From contig CALNVZ010002974.1 in assembly GCA_940671915.1 (NCBI GenBank), positions 41,785,729 through 41,849,728 of the forward strand: 64,000 nt of DNA, in the 5' to 3' direction. The position numbers were made by a program, and so were the translations under genes. Origin of the DNA: Paracentrotus lividus. Taxonomy: Eukaryota; Echinodermata; Echinoidea; Camarodonta; Echinidae. The notes under the pieces are model-generated. The model searched no databases. It saw nothing but the letters and a program-made list of their open reading frames with translations, and was not told the origin of the DNA. This document shows, in pieces, positions 50,801 to 60,379 of the stretch (within the stretch, counting starts at the first letter, position 1; every line of letters begins with the position of its first letter).

Positions 50801-53800
50801 AAAAACTTTTCCCCATATCCTTCTTGTTGTCCTTGTTATTTCTTTAATATGCATCATGAGTAAAACAATATAATTTTCGAAATACAGAGATATTGCATAT
50901 ACATTGTAGAGCAACTAAGGATTTAGATAGGGCTGAGGGAGATATTGACCATCCTGTAAATTAAACAAAATAGAGCTACAAAGTACAATAAAAATTGTTG
51001 TCTATACATGTTCAAGTAAAGCAGTAAGGAATATCCATGTCTGTCAATTTGAATATTACATTTTAGCACTCACACCTGTTCCTTTTTTTCGCATGTTTGA
51101 AAGTGAGGTTTTCCTTCATTAAATTGTAACGTAAGTTTATTGACAGAGTTTTAGAAGCTTCCAAGAACTTAAGGCCGTATCTCATTGGCCATGAGACGGG
51201 TTTCCCACTAGTTTATGATTCTGAATCTCAGGACGTCTGCAACTCCAAATCCACAAAGTCAGAGAAAAGGACAAAAAAGTCAGACACGTTTGATTTTTTT
51301 TTAAAGACTTATTCCAGTTGCGAGCGAGTTGCGGCTGCCTCACTGCAATGTCTCCTGAGTCTCTGCGACTGGGAAAAGGATAAAAAAAGAAGCAAAATTG
51401 GTTCTTTTTGAGACATTTTTCTAGTTTCAAGCAAGTGGCAGTGACGTCTCTGCAGAGTTGTTGCAGAGACTCTGGAGACGTTATGGTGACATCGCAAAGA
51501 CTCAGAAGACTTTGCGGAGACATTGTCGTGACTTGTTCGCCTCTGGAATAATCTGGTCTTCAAAAATGTTGAACATGGTGACATTTTCTAGACTTTTGTA
51601 CAATTTCTCAGAAACTCCAGAGACGTTTCCAAGTCTCCAGAGTCGCGAACTCCTTTGAAACTTGTCTTATATAGCCAGTGAGATAGATAAGCCCTTTAAT
51701 CTGCTCTCTTGTTGATGCTTGTCTGTACATTGGTAATTGTCAAGCTAGAAATGCAGGTTCACATAAATACTTCAATACTGCATACATGTATATGCATATT
51801 GATTTTTTTTTAATCATAATCCTATTCATTTACGCCACATAATCATCATAGTATCCCAGTATTTTCATATGAACAGGTGTCCTATCAGCAAAGAAGTCAC
51901 AAAATTAGCGTAAAATAGGTGGATTCTCAATAGCACAATATTGATACTCGATAATATATTTATAAATAAGTACTTGTTTCTTTAAGGTATCGCAAAACAT
52001 CATTTACATTACCGGCAATCTTGATCTTTCAGTCAAACTTAGATGATATTCATGTTCTATTGTTGTTGTCAAACAAATAATAGTTTTATAGCATGTCAAT
52101 TTCAATGTTAAATTATTCATTTAATATCCATTCAAAAATTATTGGGCTTTAAAAAAATAGGTATTTCAAGCAAGATGGTAAAGAGAAATGCCACGTAATA
52201 TATTTCATTGAAACCACAAAAGTGATGCTTAGGAAAATAAAAATTGTTTGTGGTTAAGACACTGTCTTTGATAATTTAGTAAAGTGATTTTCAGAATAAT
52301 TAAGTTTTTGTTTAAATGGTTAGGTTTTTGATATTAAAACCATGAGTTAACTAGAGTAAAAAATTTTTTTTTTTAATTATAAAGACAGAGGATGATTTGC
52401 TACGTATAGAAACAAACCTCCCACTGAACTTTTTGTTCAAGAAATGCAAATAAATTTTCCCCTCTGAGACTTGTTTGTAATAACTATTTGAACATAACGT
52501 TTAAATACTCACATACTTGCACATACACACACACACGCACACACACACTAACACACAACCACACACTCACAGCCTCACATATATTTTGAAGCATCTCCAA
52601 TATCACTCGACAATGGATATGATCTGGAAAATACACCATTTTAAAAATATTTATTATCATAACCATTAAACGTAGCAATAACGATTCGGAAAAAGCTTTA
52701 AAAAAAAGGAAGTATAAGCGCATTTGTCAATATTTCTCATATTTTTTAAAAGATATTATAGTTTTTCATTTTAAAGCATAGCTGCTACATGTAGAAATAT
52801 AATTTATCTTCAAATGAGAATCTTACACCTCATTTTCCCCCCTTTTCATAAGGACATTTTTGACCTTCATACAGTGGTGAATTCATGCAAGGATGCATAG
52901 AGTGCATGCCCCCATTCCCTCTATTTTTCGATAATCATAAATTGAGCACACATGTTAATGAAATTATATCTCAGAAATTTCCATTCTGCACCCCTCTAAT
53001 TTCAAATTTACCGTATACGTGCACCCCCTCTATTTCTAAATCCTGGATACCCCACTGTTTATTCGCACCTCTATCTTAAAAAAGGGAATATCAAATTACC
53101 ATTAGGTTTATGTATGAAAGATAAACAAAGGGCATTAATTTTTATTCATGATGAAATTGTCTATAATGCAGGGACATTTTTTGTTCCTGGTACTTGATCA
53201 TACATGTTAAATCAATCTATATTTTGTTTTTTCTCTTTTTAAAAATTGTATGAATAAATTTGTATTTTCTATTCTCTCACATTGCATAATTTTTACACAG
53301 AAATCCAAGCATTTTGTTTATATACATTTGTTCATGATATGAAACACCCTTTTACCTCTTAATGCCCTTTCTGTGGTATTAATAATTACTAGCACTTGTA
53401 AATGCATTCCGCATAAACCTGTGTTATGCTTCTCTTTTATCCTGCTAAATGTACTGTCCTCCTAGATTGAATACCCATACATATTCCATTTTATCCTTTT
53501 CAATCATAACCTTTTTTATTTACACAAACATGTATGCACTATAAGGCTTCATTTCTAACACTGTCTCTCTTTATTACATTCTGCATCTTGATGTACACTA
53601 CATACATGTATGTATCTTTATTTTTTTTCCTCGTGATGAGGCGCAAGCGACCCACACAAAAATCAATGCACGCTGTACGTTATGTAAATACATGCAGGCA
53701 ACCCTTGGAAGGTTGCATTATTTAGCAAATGCCAAGGAGTAGTGGTCACATAGCAAATAGAGTACACACACACTCCCTTCTCCCTCACACACACACACAC

Positions 53801-56800
53801 ACACACCCATACACACACGCACACCTTCGCCTAGTGAAACACACGCATACACTCATACACACCCTCTCTGTACATCTCTATATACATTGTGTGGCATAGA
53901 GCATGGGAGATAGAGATGGAGAGTTGGGGAGAGGAGGAGAAAAAGGCTCACATGCACTGGAGATTGCATGTAGGCACAGCTAACACACAGATCATAACAT
54001 CTTGCTTGCTTCATGCAATGGAGTTACATACATGTACATACATACATACATACATACCCTACAATGCGTTGCCTTTTTTTCACTCTGTCCTTCTCTCTTC
54101 TGCCTTTTTCTTGCCCTTTCTCTGCCTTTGCCTACCTTCCTTTATATCATATTATTTAGAACAAGAGACAGACACAGAGTGATGATAAATACAAACATAC
54201 ATTATTAAGGATAATAAGCATACATTATGTACTTGTACATGTACACACAATGTCCAAGAGAGAAGGTTAAAGAAAAAGAGCTTTTGAGAACAGAAAAACA
54301 TGTATTGGGAAGAAAAAGAAAAGGATGAAGCAAGTTTGAGAGTAGATGGAGTGAGACAGAGGAAGAGAAAGACAGAGAGAAATAGTGAACTAGTAATTTC
54401 CAAAGAGACAGTTACGGAGAAATTTGAATAATATGCTATGAATAAACAAAAAGATAAAAGAGTGTACATGATGACATGTGAATTTATCTTCTTATTAGGA
54501 CATTTTGTGCCAAGAAAATTTTGCGAGCTTTCTCTTCTGAATTATGGGTTCTTGGAGAAACACCCTCCAAAATTTATTGGACCTAGAAATCATTTCTTTG
54601 CAACATTGGGTCTTAAAAGGGTAAATAAAAGTACATGTATACCCACTGACCTGAAAACATTAAAGGAAAGACCAATAACAGAAAAGAAAACAAAGTGTGA
54701 CCATGTTTATGATCGGAATGCAATTGATTAATAACAATCTGTTTTCAGTTAAAAAGTGAAAGAGAGTGACACAAAGAGATATACTGCTTTCCTTCTCTCT
54801 CCCCTCCCCTCTGTTCTCTTCATCCTATTTCTATGTAAACTGTTCACATCTACTACAGATGTAGATCTATTTTGATACTCTCAATTATTGCTACTCTACA
54901 ATACATTTGATTACTGTTAATGCAATAAATAATATTTATATTACAAACGAGGGGAAGGACTAAAGAAGAAGTAACCCACTATTAAACCAACCATAACGAC
55001 TCCATCCCACTCTAAAACCACTGACCATATACTGACTCCATCCAATCTAAACCAACCAATAACTGTACTCCATTCCACTCTACACTGACCAATAACTGAC
55101 TCTATCCAATCCTAAAGCAACCAATAACTGACTCCATTCCACTCTAAAACTGACCTATAACTGACTCCAATACCACTCTAAACCAGTAGCGGACGCAGAC
55201 CGGAGTCACACAATGAACTTACCAGGCCCATGCGTAAACATAATAGAGCCGCTTTTTCCCCAGACAATTGGCCCCCGAAATGCATCAATTTGATTTCTTG
55301 GATCCCGCGCCTGTAAACTGACTAATAACTGACTCCAAACCACTCTAAACCGACCAATAACTGACTCCAATCCAACTCTTACTGAAACAGACTCCCAACG
55401 AACTCTAAACCAAGCGATTAACTGACAAACTCTTAGCTATAATTGGATTAATGTAATTACCATTTGTTTTGTCAATTGCTTGTGTCAGAGTGGCATGAAT
55501 TACTTTACCATTGAAGTCCATCACTCTGCAAGTAATTGGCTGTGTACATGTACATGTTAGTGATAACTATATAATGAGAGATGGATCTATTCCAACCAAT
55601 TAACTGTTTGTAAATAGAAGGATGAGGATTAAATTTGTGTCATTAAAATTTTCTATAAATCTGCTCTCAGAGTGGATAGTAGAAGGTAGATGTAAAATGA
55701 AGGTTTGTAATAAATAGTGTTCTATATTTTTTAATGTCACCAACCAAATTCATACATGGAGTGAACAATGTAGTTTATTAAAAATAAAGATTATACAAAT
55801 TCTAATTTAATGACATTGTACATTCAAGAAAAATTGCAAAGTGGTGTTTGACAGTCAACTGATGATTTTAAGGTTTTGGATTTGAGTCTTCGTGTGTCGT
55901 CATGTCCATTAACAGGTATGCCATAATGATGTTTATGATTAGGGGGCCTATTTGTTAGGTTGTTAATCGATTATGTTGGTAATGTTATCGGTATCCCTGT
56001 GTGAACGACGATCGGACTCTTGACTTCGGCATTTATGAAAACACACATCTCAATCCTTTACTCATCTGAAAATACAGTTTTCCGTTCAACTCTTGCGTGG
56101 TGCAGCAGTGGGATATGAACCAATGCCATCGAAATGACTGGTGCCTCTGTGGCATAATGTGTGTAGTCCTCCCTATTCCTATTCTTAGCCACACAAATCT
56201 TGACTAGTCCAATATATTTATCTTTCTTTTTCTTGTAGGACCCTGTACCACATACATGGTCAGATCCGGGACACTTCAGGAAGAAGTTCTGCAATGTTTG
56301 TAGGAGGAGATTAGATGATGCCTTGTCACTACACTGTGAAGGTGAGTCCTAGTAACAATCAAGATTAGTTGGATAGATTCCAACTAAAACTAAATGTTTC
56401 TTATGGTGAATGGTATCACTCCAATCATTTGGGAAGAAATGAGTAGTTGCTGAGTAGTCAGCAAACTAATCAAGACCTCCTACAAAAAGATAATATTGAT
56501 AAATAACTTCATATCAAAATGGTGATTGATAAATGATGATCATATAGGATGAAAATGATAATAAAAGGTATAGATTTAGATAACCTAAATGTACAAAATT
56601 AGGAACCTGAAGTTATACGAAGACAACTTAAATGAAGAGAAGGACAAGGTTGAGCAGTCTCTTTTTGTTTTGAAAGATGAATACAATTACAAATTCTTTT
56701 TCTTTTGTTTCTTTTCAGCCTGTGAATACTATACACACCTTGGTTGTTTAGATTTTGTTGTAAGCAACTGCATACGCTTCATTGCTTACGATGAAACAAA

Positions 56801-57903
56801 AGAACTGGTAAGTTATTAGATAAAACTAAAGATGTTTTAAGAGGGAAAAGACAAATAAAAGCAACTGAATAATTAGTCAAGATGAGAAGTTTATACAGGC
56901 TTTTACGAGCTGCCTTTCTATCATGATCATGATTCAACATATCATTTTGTGCTGCAATTAAAGACCATCTGGAATAAATATCAATATTTATATTTAATTA
57001 TCTGTGCTGCCAATTCAAGGGATATCTCATAGATTCCATATGGGCTCACAATATAATTACCTCTAATCCTCACTCTGTGATTTATCTACGTATCAAGGAT
57101 AGTATTCTTATTTATATGTTTGACTGGGTATCATAAAATAAAGTATTGGAATATTGTGGTCCATTAGCTAATTCATTGTGAATTGGGTTCTCATTAACTT
57201 GAGCAAGGTACAATCTTATTTTGTACACTCCACCCAGGTGAGTTACATTTTATTTATTTTTATTTATTTCGTCTTCTTTAAACAGGGTAGCTCCATCAGT
57301 ATTCGGATTCGTGACATGTAGCAGTGACATGCCATTTGCTCCTGCAATAAATTGTGTGGGCTTTATATATAGGGTAGGGTGCAATAGGGTTTATTTTCGG
57401 TATTGATAGGGTTAGAATTAGGGTAGTGTTAGGTCCAGGATTAAAGTTATTAATTGATTGGCATATGGAATCTGCAGTGGAGAAATTGTTGCCTGAGCAA
57501 TTGTCATAGAACCCAAGATAAGGAGGTACAGTATTTCAGAAGGATCATTGAAGCTTATAGTCCTTTCAGAATAGTAACATACAGTTGGGCAAGAGGTATG
57601 TTAATAATTCAAACCCCCTGGAAGTGCGTGAAATTCCTGTAATTCATCCTTAACTATTTTTTCTAGATTGTATCATTGAATTTGATTTAAGTTTAATCCA
57701 ACCTTGATCATGTATACATTTCGCCATCGACATTAAACTAGATTGTTATCATTTTCTTGCTTGTGTTACAGGAGAAAATCACAGTATATCACCATTGGCG
57801 GGAGGGAAATCTACCTACCAATAGCCGCTGTTTAGTATGCAAGAAGTCATGTGCAACCCATGAATGTCTGGCTAGCATGAAGTGTGAATGGTTGGGGGCA
57901 ACA
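32672..57903 (+). CDS. DGKQ: Diacylglycerol kinase theta type, N-terminal part (three C1 domains)
   Basis: Five exons are seen: 32672-32847, 47642-47721, 56239-56341, 56719-56807 and 57772-57903. They encode three cysteine-rich C1 domains. Exon 1 plus 2: HTFVKKTFHKPTFCHHC, then CNFVSHDRC. Exon 3 plus 4: HTW, then KKFCNVCRRRLDDALSLHCE, ACEYYTHLGC. Exon 5: HHWREGNLPTNSRCLVC and KCEW. Three C1 domains, and the HHWREGNLP motif in the third, mark the theta type among diacylglycerol kinases, which phosphorylate diacylglycerol to phosphatidic acid at membranes. The PH/RA-like region and catalytic domain are not found and should lie past the window. Odd points: a frame problem near the end of exon 1, a Leu where a zinc-binding Cys is expected in exon 5, and a second exon 3 copy at 63,704. 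Intron 1 is 14.8 kb. Confidence 0.85.
33167..33312. mobile_element. Short MITE, GCATTTCATCAAAGGACTTGTC family, in B
   Basis: The ends read gggcatttcatcaaaggact and attaaacgctctcctgg. It matches 18,606-18,751 in reverse. Confidence 0.75.
33715..33960. repeat. GCGTATCCAGG-family repeat in B
   Basis: Contains gcgcggatccaggtgggaga, attctacccctatataggta and tgacagccgaaggtcg. The counterpart in B' is at 17,940-18,200. Confidence 0.55.
34201..34345. mobile_element. Short MITE, same family, second copy in B
   Basis: The ends read gggggcatttcatcgaagga and cctttgatgaaatgcttccc. It matches 17,547-17,691 in reverse. Confidence 0.75.
34837..35800. repeat. Tandem pair of about 439-bp units related to the TTAA foldback
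   Basis: Unit 1 starts at 34,837 and unit 2 at 35,276 (both aacaataaacctgat). Shared words include ttgagctcagaaggagata, gaaaatctgaaaatt and agagttgtccacaaaattgg. These words and the right end (ctgctcctctcatg, aagattgattct) also occur in the right arm of the TTAA foldback at 4,795-5,076, so these are diverged half-elements that were then duplicated. Confidence 0.75.
36054..36256. mobile_element. MITE with inverted ends tactgtataagtggttattt
   Basis: The left end tactgtataagtggttattt is answered by aaataaccacttatacagta on the right. The interior is full of ttcgcgaaa-type words. A second, less complete copy is at 47,026-47,232. Confidence 0.8.
36433..36705. mobile_element. MITE-like element with GCGGTCACAACTCG ends
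   Basis: The left end gcggcggtcacaactcgccg is matched on the right by tacgacgagttgtgaccgc. It is GC-richer than its surroundings, about 270 bp, with no ORF of note. Confidence 0.6.
37516..39368. mobile_element. 1.85-kb TA-bordered foldback element with nested MITE
   Basis: The ends read ta-cagtgtgtcccacaaaaa and tttttgtgggacacactg (right TA decayed to tc). The arms, about 37,516-38,050 and 38,760-39,368, are diverged reverse complements (for example cagtgatatnaattncataatcact in both). Within the arms a shorter unit (agtgcaactcattaccattctaatgatacctct) recurs. The terminal sequence and TA border suggest a non-autonomous Tc1/mariner relative; no transposase is present. A GAGACGTCTC MITE lies between the arms. 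Confidence 0.75.
38057..38480. mobile_element. GAGACGTCTC-rich MITE nested in the 1.85-kb foldback
   Basis: The ends gggtgctatctcacttttca and gaagtgaaatagcaccc are inverted. The inside is a foldback of repeated words (ggagacgtctcgg, ggagacggatttgggac) around an AT-rich centre near 38,275. Family members are at 42,077-42,472 and 51,187-51,690. Confidence 0.75.
40010..40260 (-). repeat. GCGTATCCAGG-family repeat, decayed copy
   Basis: Contains gtaaccggaccctacccctatatggtgacc and ggctgaaggctgg in the order expected for the reverse orientation of the copy at 1,159. Confidence 0.45.
41768..42781. mobile_element. 1.0-kb TA-flanked foldback element with nested MITE
   Basis: Ends: ta-cagtgtgttcctaaaaaaag and tttttttagaaacacactg-ta, with intact TA on both sides. 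Arms (41,768-42,072 and about 42,475-42,781) are close reverse complements. The end sequence is related to that of the 1.85-kb element. No transposase ORF. A GAGACGTCTC-family MITE is between the arms. Confidence 0.82.
42077..42472. mobile_element. GAGACGTCTC-family MITE nested in the 1.0-kb foldback
   Basis: The inverted ends are cactggtaatgagatg and catctcattgccagtg. The interior has gagtctctggagtctcgg and gtctcaggagacgtcacc, matching the word style of 38,057-38,480. Confidence 0.75.
42787..44800. mobile_element. 2.0-kb near-perfect palindrome (foldback element)
   Basis: Arms of about 985 bases (42,787-43,770 and 43,815-44,800) are close reverse complements from end to end, joined by a loop of roughly 45 bases. 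The ends read tatataaacacaacacaaaa and its inverse. The words atgcttcagtgagca and ggttgagtgagcatg recur within each arm. There is no coding capacity: ORFs of 60-115 codons are mirrored in both arms. The superfamily is unknown. Confidence 0.85.
44801..47025 (+). other. DGK intron 1, no gene seen
   Basis: AT-rich intron sequence with many tacatgta words; no exon or defined element found. Confidence 0.6.
47026..47232. mobile_element. Second copy of the tactgtataagtggttattt MITE
   Basis: The left end (atactgtataagtggttatt) is intact; the interior (gatgaagtcatcaccaaaatcgtgaaattttg in related form) matches 36,054-36,256. The right end (gcttcaacagta) is decayed. Confidence 0.65.
47642..47721 (+). 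CDS. DGKQ: DGK-theta exon 2 (end of first C1 domain)
   Basis: An 80-nt exon with acceptor ctctgcag|tttgc and donor ataaag|gtatgt. It completes a split Val codon and encodes CNFVSHDRCTEAGISPC, with the remaining zinc ligands (C, H, C, C) of the first C1 domain, then ATIAADRIK. Confidence 0.9.
47842..48199. mobile_element. MITE with GTAACTGACGTTACA words
   Basis: Lies in DGK intron 2. The left end caaattggcaattccacagt and the right end accgtagaagtgcccatttg are inverted with mismatches. Internal gtaactgacgttacaaaaa is repeated and answered by its inverse. About 358 bp, non-coding. Confidence 0.75.
48200..49589 (+). other. DGK intron 2, no gene seen
   Basis: No exon-like ORF. A GC-richer stretch at 48,205-48,420 contains an inverted pair, cacaagaaggta and caccttcttgtg. 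Confidence 0.5.
49590..49985 (+). other. GC-richer island in DGK intron 2
   Basis: Distinctly higher GC than its flanks and without repeat signatures. It has two TATA-like words (gctataaaaag near 49,820 and gctataaatag near 49,848). A 61-codon ORF crosses it (49,579-49,764). A cis-regulatory module, alternative promoter or unknown exon is possible. Confidence 0.25.
49993..50065 (+). repeat. CA-rich simple repeat
   Basis: Imperfect cacaca/cacacc run. Similar CA-rich tracts occur at 52,516-52,575 and 53,763-53,860. Confidence 0.75.
50066..51186 (+). other. DGK intron 2, no gene seen
   Basis: AT-rich; no exon or defined repeat found. Confidence 0.6.
51187..51690. mobile_element. GAGACGTCTC-family MITE, free-standing copy
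   Basis: The ends tatctcattggccatgagac and gccagtgagatag are inverted over a short span. The interior has the same words in diverged form (gtctcctgagtctctgcgac, gcagagactctggagacg). It lies alone in intron 2, not inside another foldback. Confidence 0.65.
51691..54960 (+). other. DGK intron 2, simple repeats only
   Basis: No exon recognised. It contains CA-rich tracts (52,516-52,575; 53,763-53,860), an ATAC run (54,026-54,056) and pyrimidine-rich stretches. A 97-codon ORF at 54,438-54,731 is not recognisable and is AT-driven. Confidence 0.55.
54970..55430 (+). repeat. About 30-bp minisatellite (ACCAATAACTGACTCCAT) with an insertion
   Basis: Degenerate units of accaataactgactccatcc plus cactctaaa repeat from 54,990 to 55,430. 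They are interrupted at 55,185-55,320 by a block starting cagtagcggacgcagaccgg and ending ttggatcccgcgcctgta, which looks like an inserted short inverted-repeat element. Confidence 0.8.
56239..56341 (+). CDS. DGKQ: DGK-theta exon 3 (first half of second C1 domain)
   Basis: A 103-nt exon with acceptor cttgtag|gaccc and donor gtgaag|gtgagt. It encodes DPVPHTWSDPGHF followed by the two Cys-X2-Cys-type ligands of C1 domain two. It ends one base into the Ala codon completed by exon 4. Confidence 0.9.
56719..56807 (+). CDS. DGKQ: DGK-theta exon 4 (second half of second C1 domain)
   Basis: An 89-nt exon with acceptor cttttcag|cctgt and donor gaactg|gtaagt. It encodes ACEYYTHLGCLDFVVSNC (the remaining zinc ligands), then IRFIAYDETKEL. 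Confidence 0.88.
57772..57903 (+). CDS. DGKQ: DGK-theta exon 5 (start of third C1 domain)
   Basis: A 132-nt exon with acceptor gttacag|gagaa and donor caaca|gtaagc. It encodes EKITVYHHWREGNLPTNSRC and later SMKCEWLGAT. In the family the last motif is CEWCG; here the second Cys codon reads ttg (Leu) at about 57,891-57,893. The rest of this C1 domain should be in the next exon, not found. Confidence 0.88.
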
Positions 57904-60354
57904 GTAAGCATTTGAATCATTATTATTGACTTTAAAAATTAAACCATTACTTAAATTTGATACTGCTTTGCACCACCGTTATATTAGACCAATGGTAGAT
58001 GTGAAAGCAATTATAATCTTACGTCATGCAAAATGGCCATATATTTTTCCTTTTCTTTGTTTTGTGTGTTGCAACTGAGGTATAATAAAAATGTGAATGG
58101 TATTGGGCTGTTCTTATCCACTAATTTTAGAATGACAATAAATTGAACAAAATATTTGGGTCTTTATTGATGTATAAATATACCAAACCTTAATGTATTA
58201 TTTCATTGTTTTTTTGGGACTCATCATTTTCTATCCCTGTATTATTATTAATTTTTAGTCGAGATTTGGAGTTGATTATTTCTGTAGACAATAACTTTAG
58301 AAAAAATACAGTTTGTCTGGCTTTTCATATCTATAATCGAAACTTGGAATGGTTGTTATTTCCATTGTCCAAGAGTGACATTACCTCGTTTGTACATGCA
58401 CGACTTACATTCCATTTACTTGACTGTAACCCTGATGCATTAGAAATGTATTGAAGTGCGAGCATTGTCTGTTAATAGGACTGCATTTGCGCGTCATGAT
58501 GCTTTCTCAATTGATGCACGTCAGAGTTTCAGATGCGGGGACTAAGCCTGAGAATAAAGAAACGAGTTGCCTTTATATATTAAGGGTAGTGAAATAGCCC
58601 AGCTTGATGGAGGTTGCCTAGAACCCGATCAAAAGGTTTGGGAAGATGAATGCCACTATAAACGATGTCAAAAAATCAAACAAGTAGACATCTCTTTCTC
58701 TCACCTCTCTTTCTCCTCCTCCTCTTTCTCATCCTCCATCCCACTTTCCCCATCGCCAAATTCTGACCCTCTTTTCTTAGCATGCGATGTTGCTCGCTCG
58801 TTTCTTGTGCGCTTCCTCGGCGATCTGGCCCCCCGTGTCTATTTTTAGCTCAAATTGCCTGGAGAAATAGAGTGGGTGTGTGTTTCAGCTTATGAGGCTA
58901 AGTAAGAGCATATTAGATATGCTGAAAGGAGTGTGGATTGTATAAGGTGGTGTTCCACAACTCTGTTCATCATGGCTAGTGGTGTGTCTTCTTCATCGTC
59001 TTTCTCTCTGTGTGTGTTGTGGTGTGAAATATTGCTTACATGTAGGTATCTCTGGTTTGGGGTCAAGGCTTAAGCAATGTTGGTTGATTTCTATGATTAT
59101 TGTATTCATTAGTCAAGACAAATGCTTATTTGTTCAATAGTAAAGCATTGCCTTCAGATATTTTCTCTTGTGCCAAGAAAATGATGTGGATTAAATAGAA
59201 ATAAATAATATAAATACAATTGCTAATTTATCTCAAAGGAATACGTGGGAGTATTGACCAAAAAAATTAACATTTTGCACTCATATTTGCAGTTTGCATT
59301 AATATGTTGAACTACATTGTAAATATCAATGTTATTTTATTCCAGTTGTGCTGGGTGTTAATAAACTCAAATTTTGTGTAAGCGTTTTAATGACACGTAA
59401 TAGACGACTACATGTATATTTCATGTACGGAGGGAAATAAATCTGGATTTTATATTTTACATGATATTTTTAGTAGGTTAATTTGATAGAAATAATGATG
59501 GGAAGTGTATTTTTTTATTGGAAAAGTACTATAATGAAAAATCAATTTTATATCTATTGCATTACTTTACCTCAGATTTATAAATACAAAAGTGCAAATA
59601 AAAACCAACTTTTCCAAAGTAGTGTTTTTGTTTAATTGCAATTGTAAATACTTTCTGTTTACATCCTAATTGTTAAGGATGTCATAACCCGTAAGTTCCA
59701 CCTCTCCTCTATCCGGGCTTTATTTCTGAAAACACTCTCTATAATCCTCTCTTTTTTCCCTTCCAAAACCAACAGAATAAGCTCCAAGATATCTATGTAA
59801 AATCCAACAAATTATTGAATTAATTGACACTTTCAATCAATAGGTTTATAATTATTAAGGATAGTGTTGATGATTATTAGAAGAAGCCTTGAAGTGTCAT
59901 TATTTTTAATGAAAGTTCAGGACCCATTTATCCAAGTCATCTAAGGAATATGTGTTTAGGCATAAAGTTTCACATCATATTTCCTGGTTTACAGTGATTC
60001 TTTAGTTGACAAGACATTGCCCTCTTAAAACTCAAATGATGATAACATTGTGCATCATCCAAATCCTTGGCCTGTACACTGTCTATTAATAGTCAATTAT
60101 GATTGACATAATATCTTTCAAGTACGTACTATGTAATATCGGTCAAGTATCATAACCATGATGCATGATACCAGATCATTATCTTATCTTTCATATTGTT
60201 GTCAGAATAAACGGTTCAGCTTTGAAGGTACATATTGGCCCCCCCCCCCCAATAAAATAAATTTTTATTTTATTTGATTTCTGAAAATTTGTCATGCGGA
60301 CCCCTCCCCTTCCCCCAAGCCTTAAACCTATTAACACCCATTAACTTATACCAG
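57904..60354 (+). other. Downstream of DGK exon 5, no further exon recognised
   Basis: I looked for the rest of the third C1 domain and the following DGK regions and did not find them. The stretch 58,440-58,870 is GC-richer and non-repetitive, with a 93-codon ORF (58,567-58,848) that I do not recognise. A C-run lies at 60,238-60,250 before the gap. Confidence 0.5.
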
Positions 60355-60379
60355 NNNNNNNNNNNNNNNNNNNNNNNNN
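60355..60379. other. Assembly gap, 25 N
   Basis: Exactly 25 N, the same size as the gap at 17,004, so the true distance is not represented. Confidence 0.99.

Larger units (their letters stand above)
54970..56535 (+). repeat. Duplicated segment D (direct copy of 62,305-64,000)
   Basis: Aligns with 62,305-64,000 at an offset near 7,465 with small indels. It includes the minisatellite, its inserted block and all of DGK exon 3. Confidence 0.88.

Noticed and set aside
54152..54469. 105-codon minus-strand ORF
   Set aside because: Ser/Leu/Phe-rich reading of a purine-rich strand; no conserved feature.
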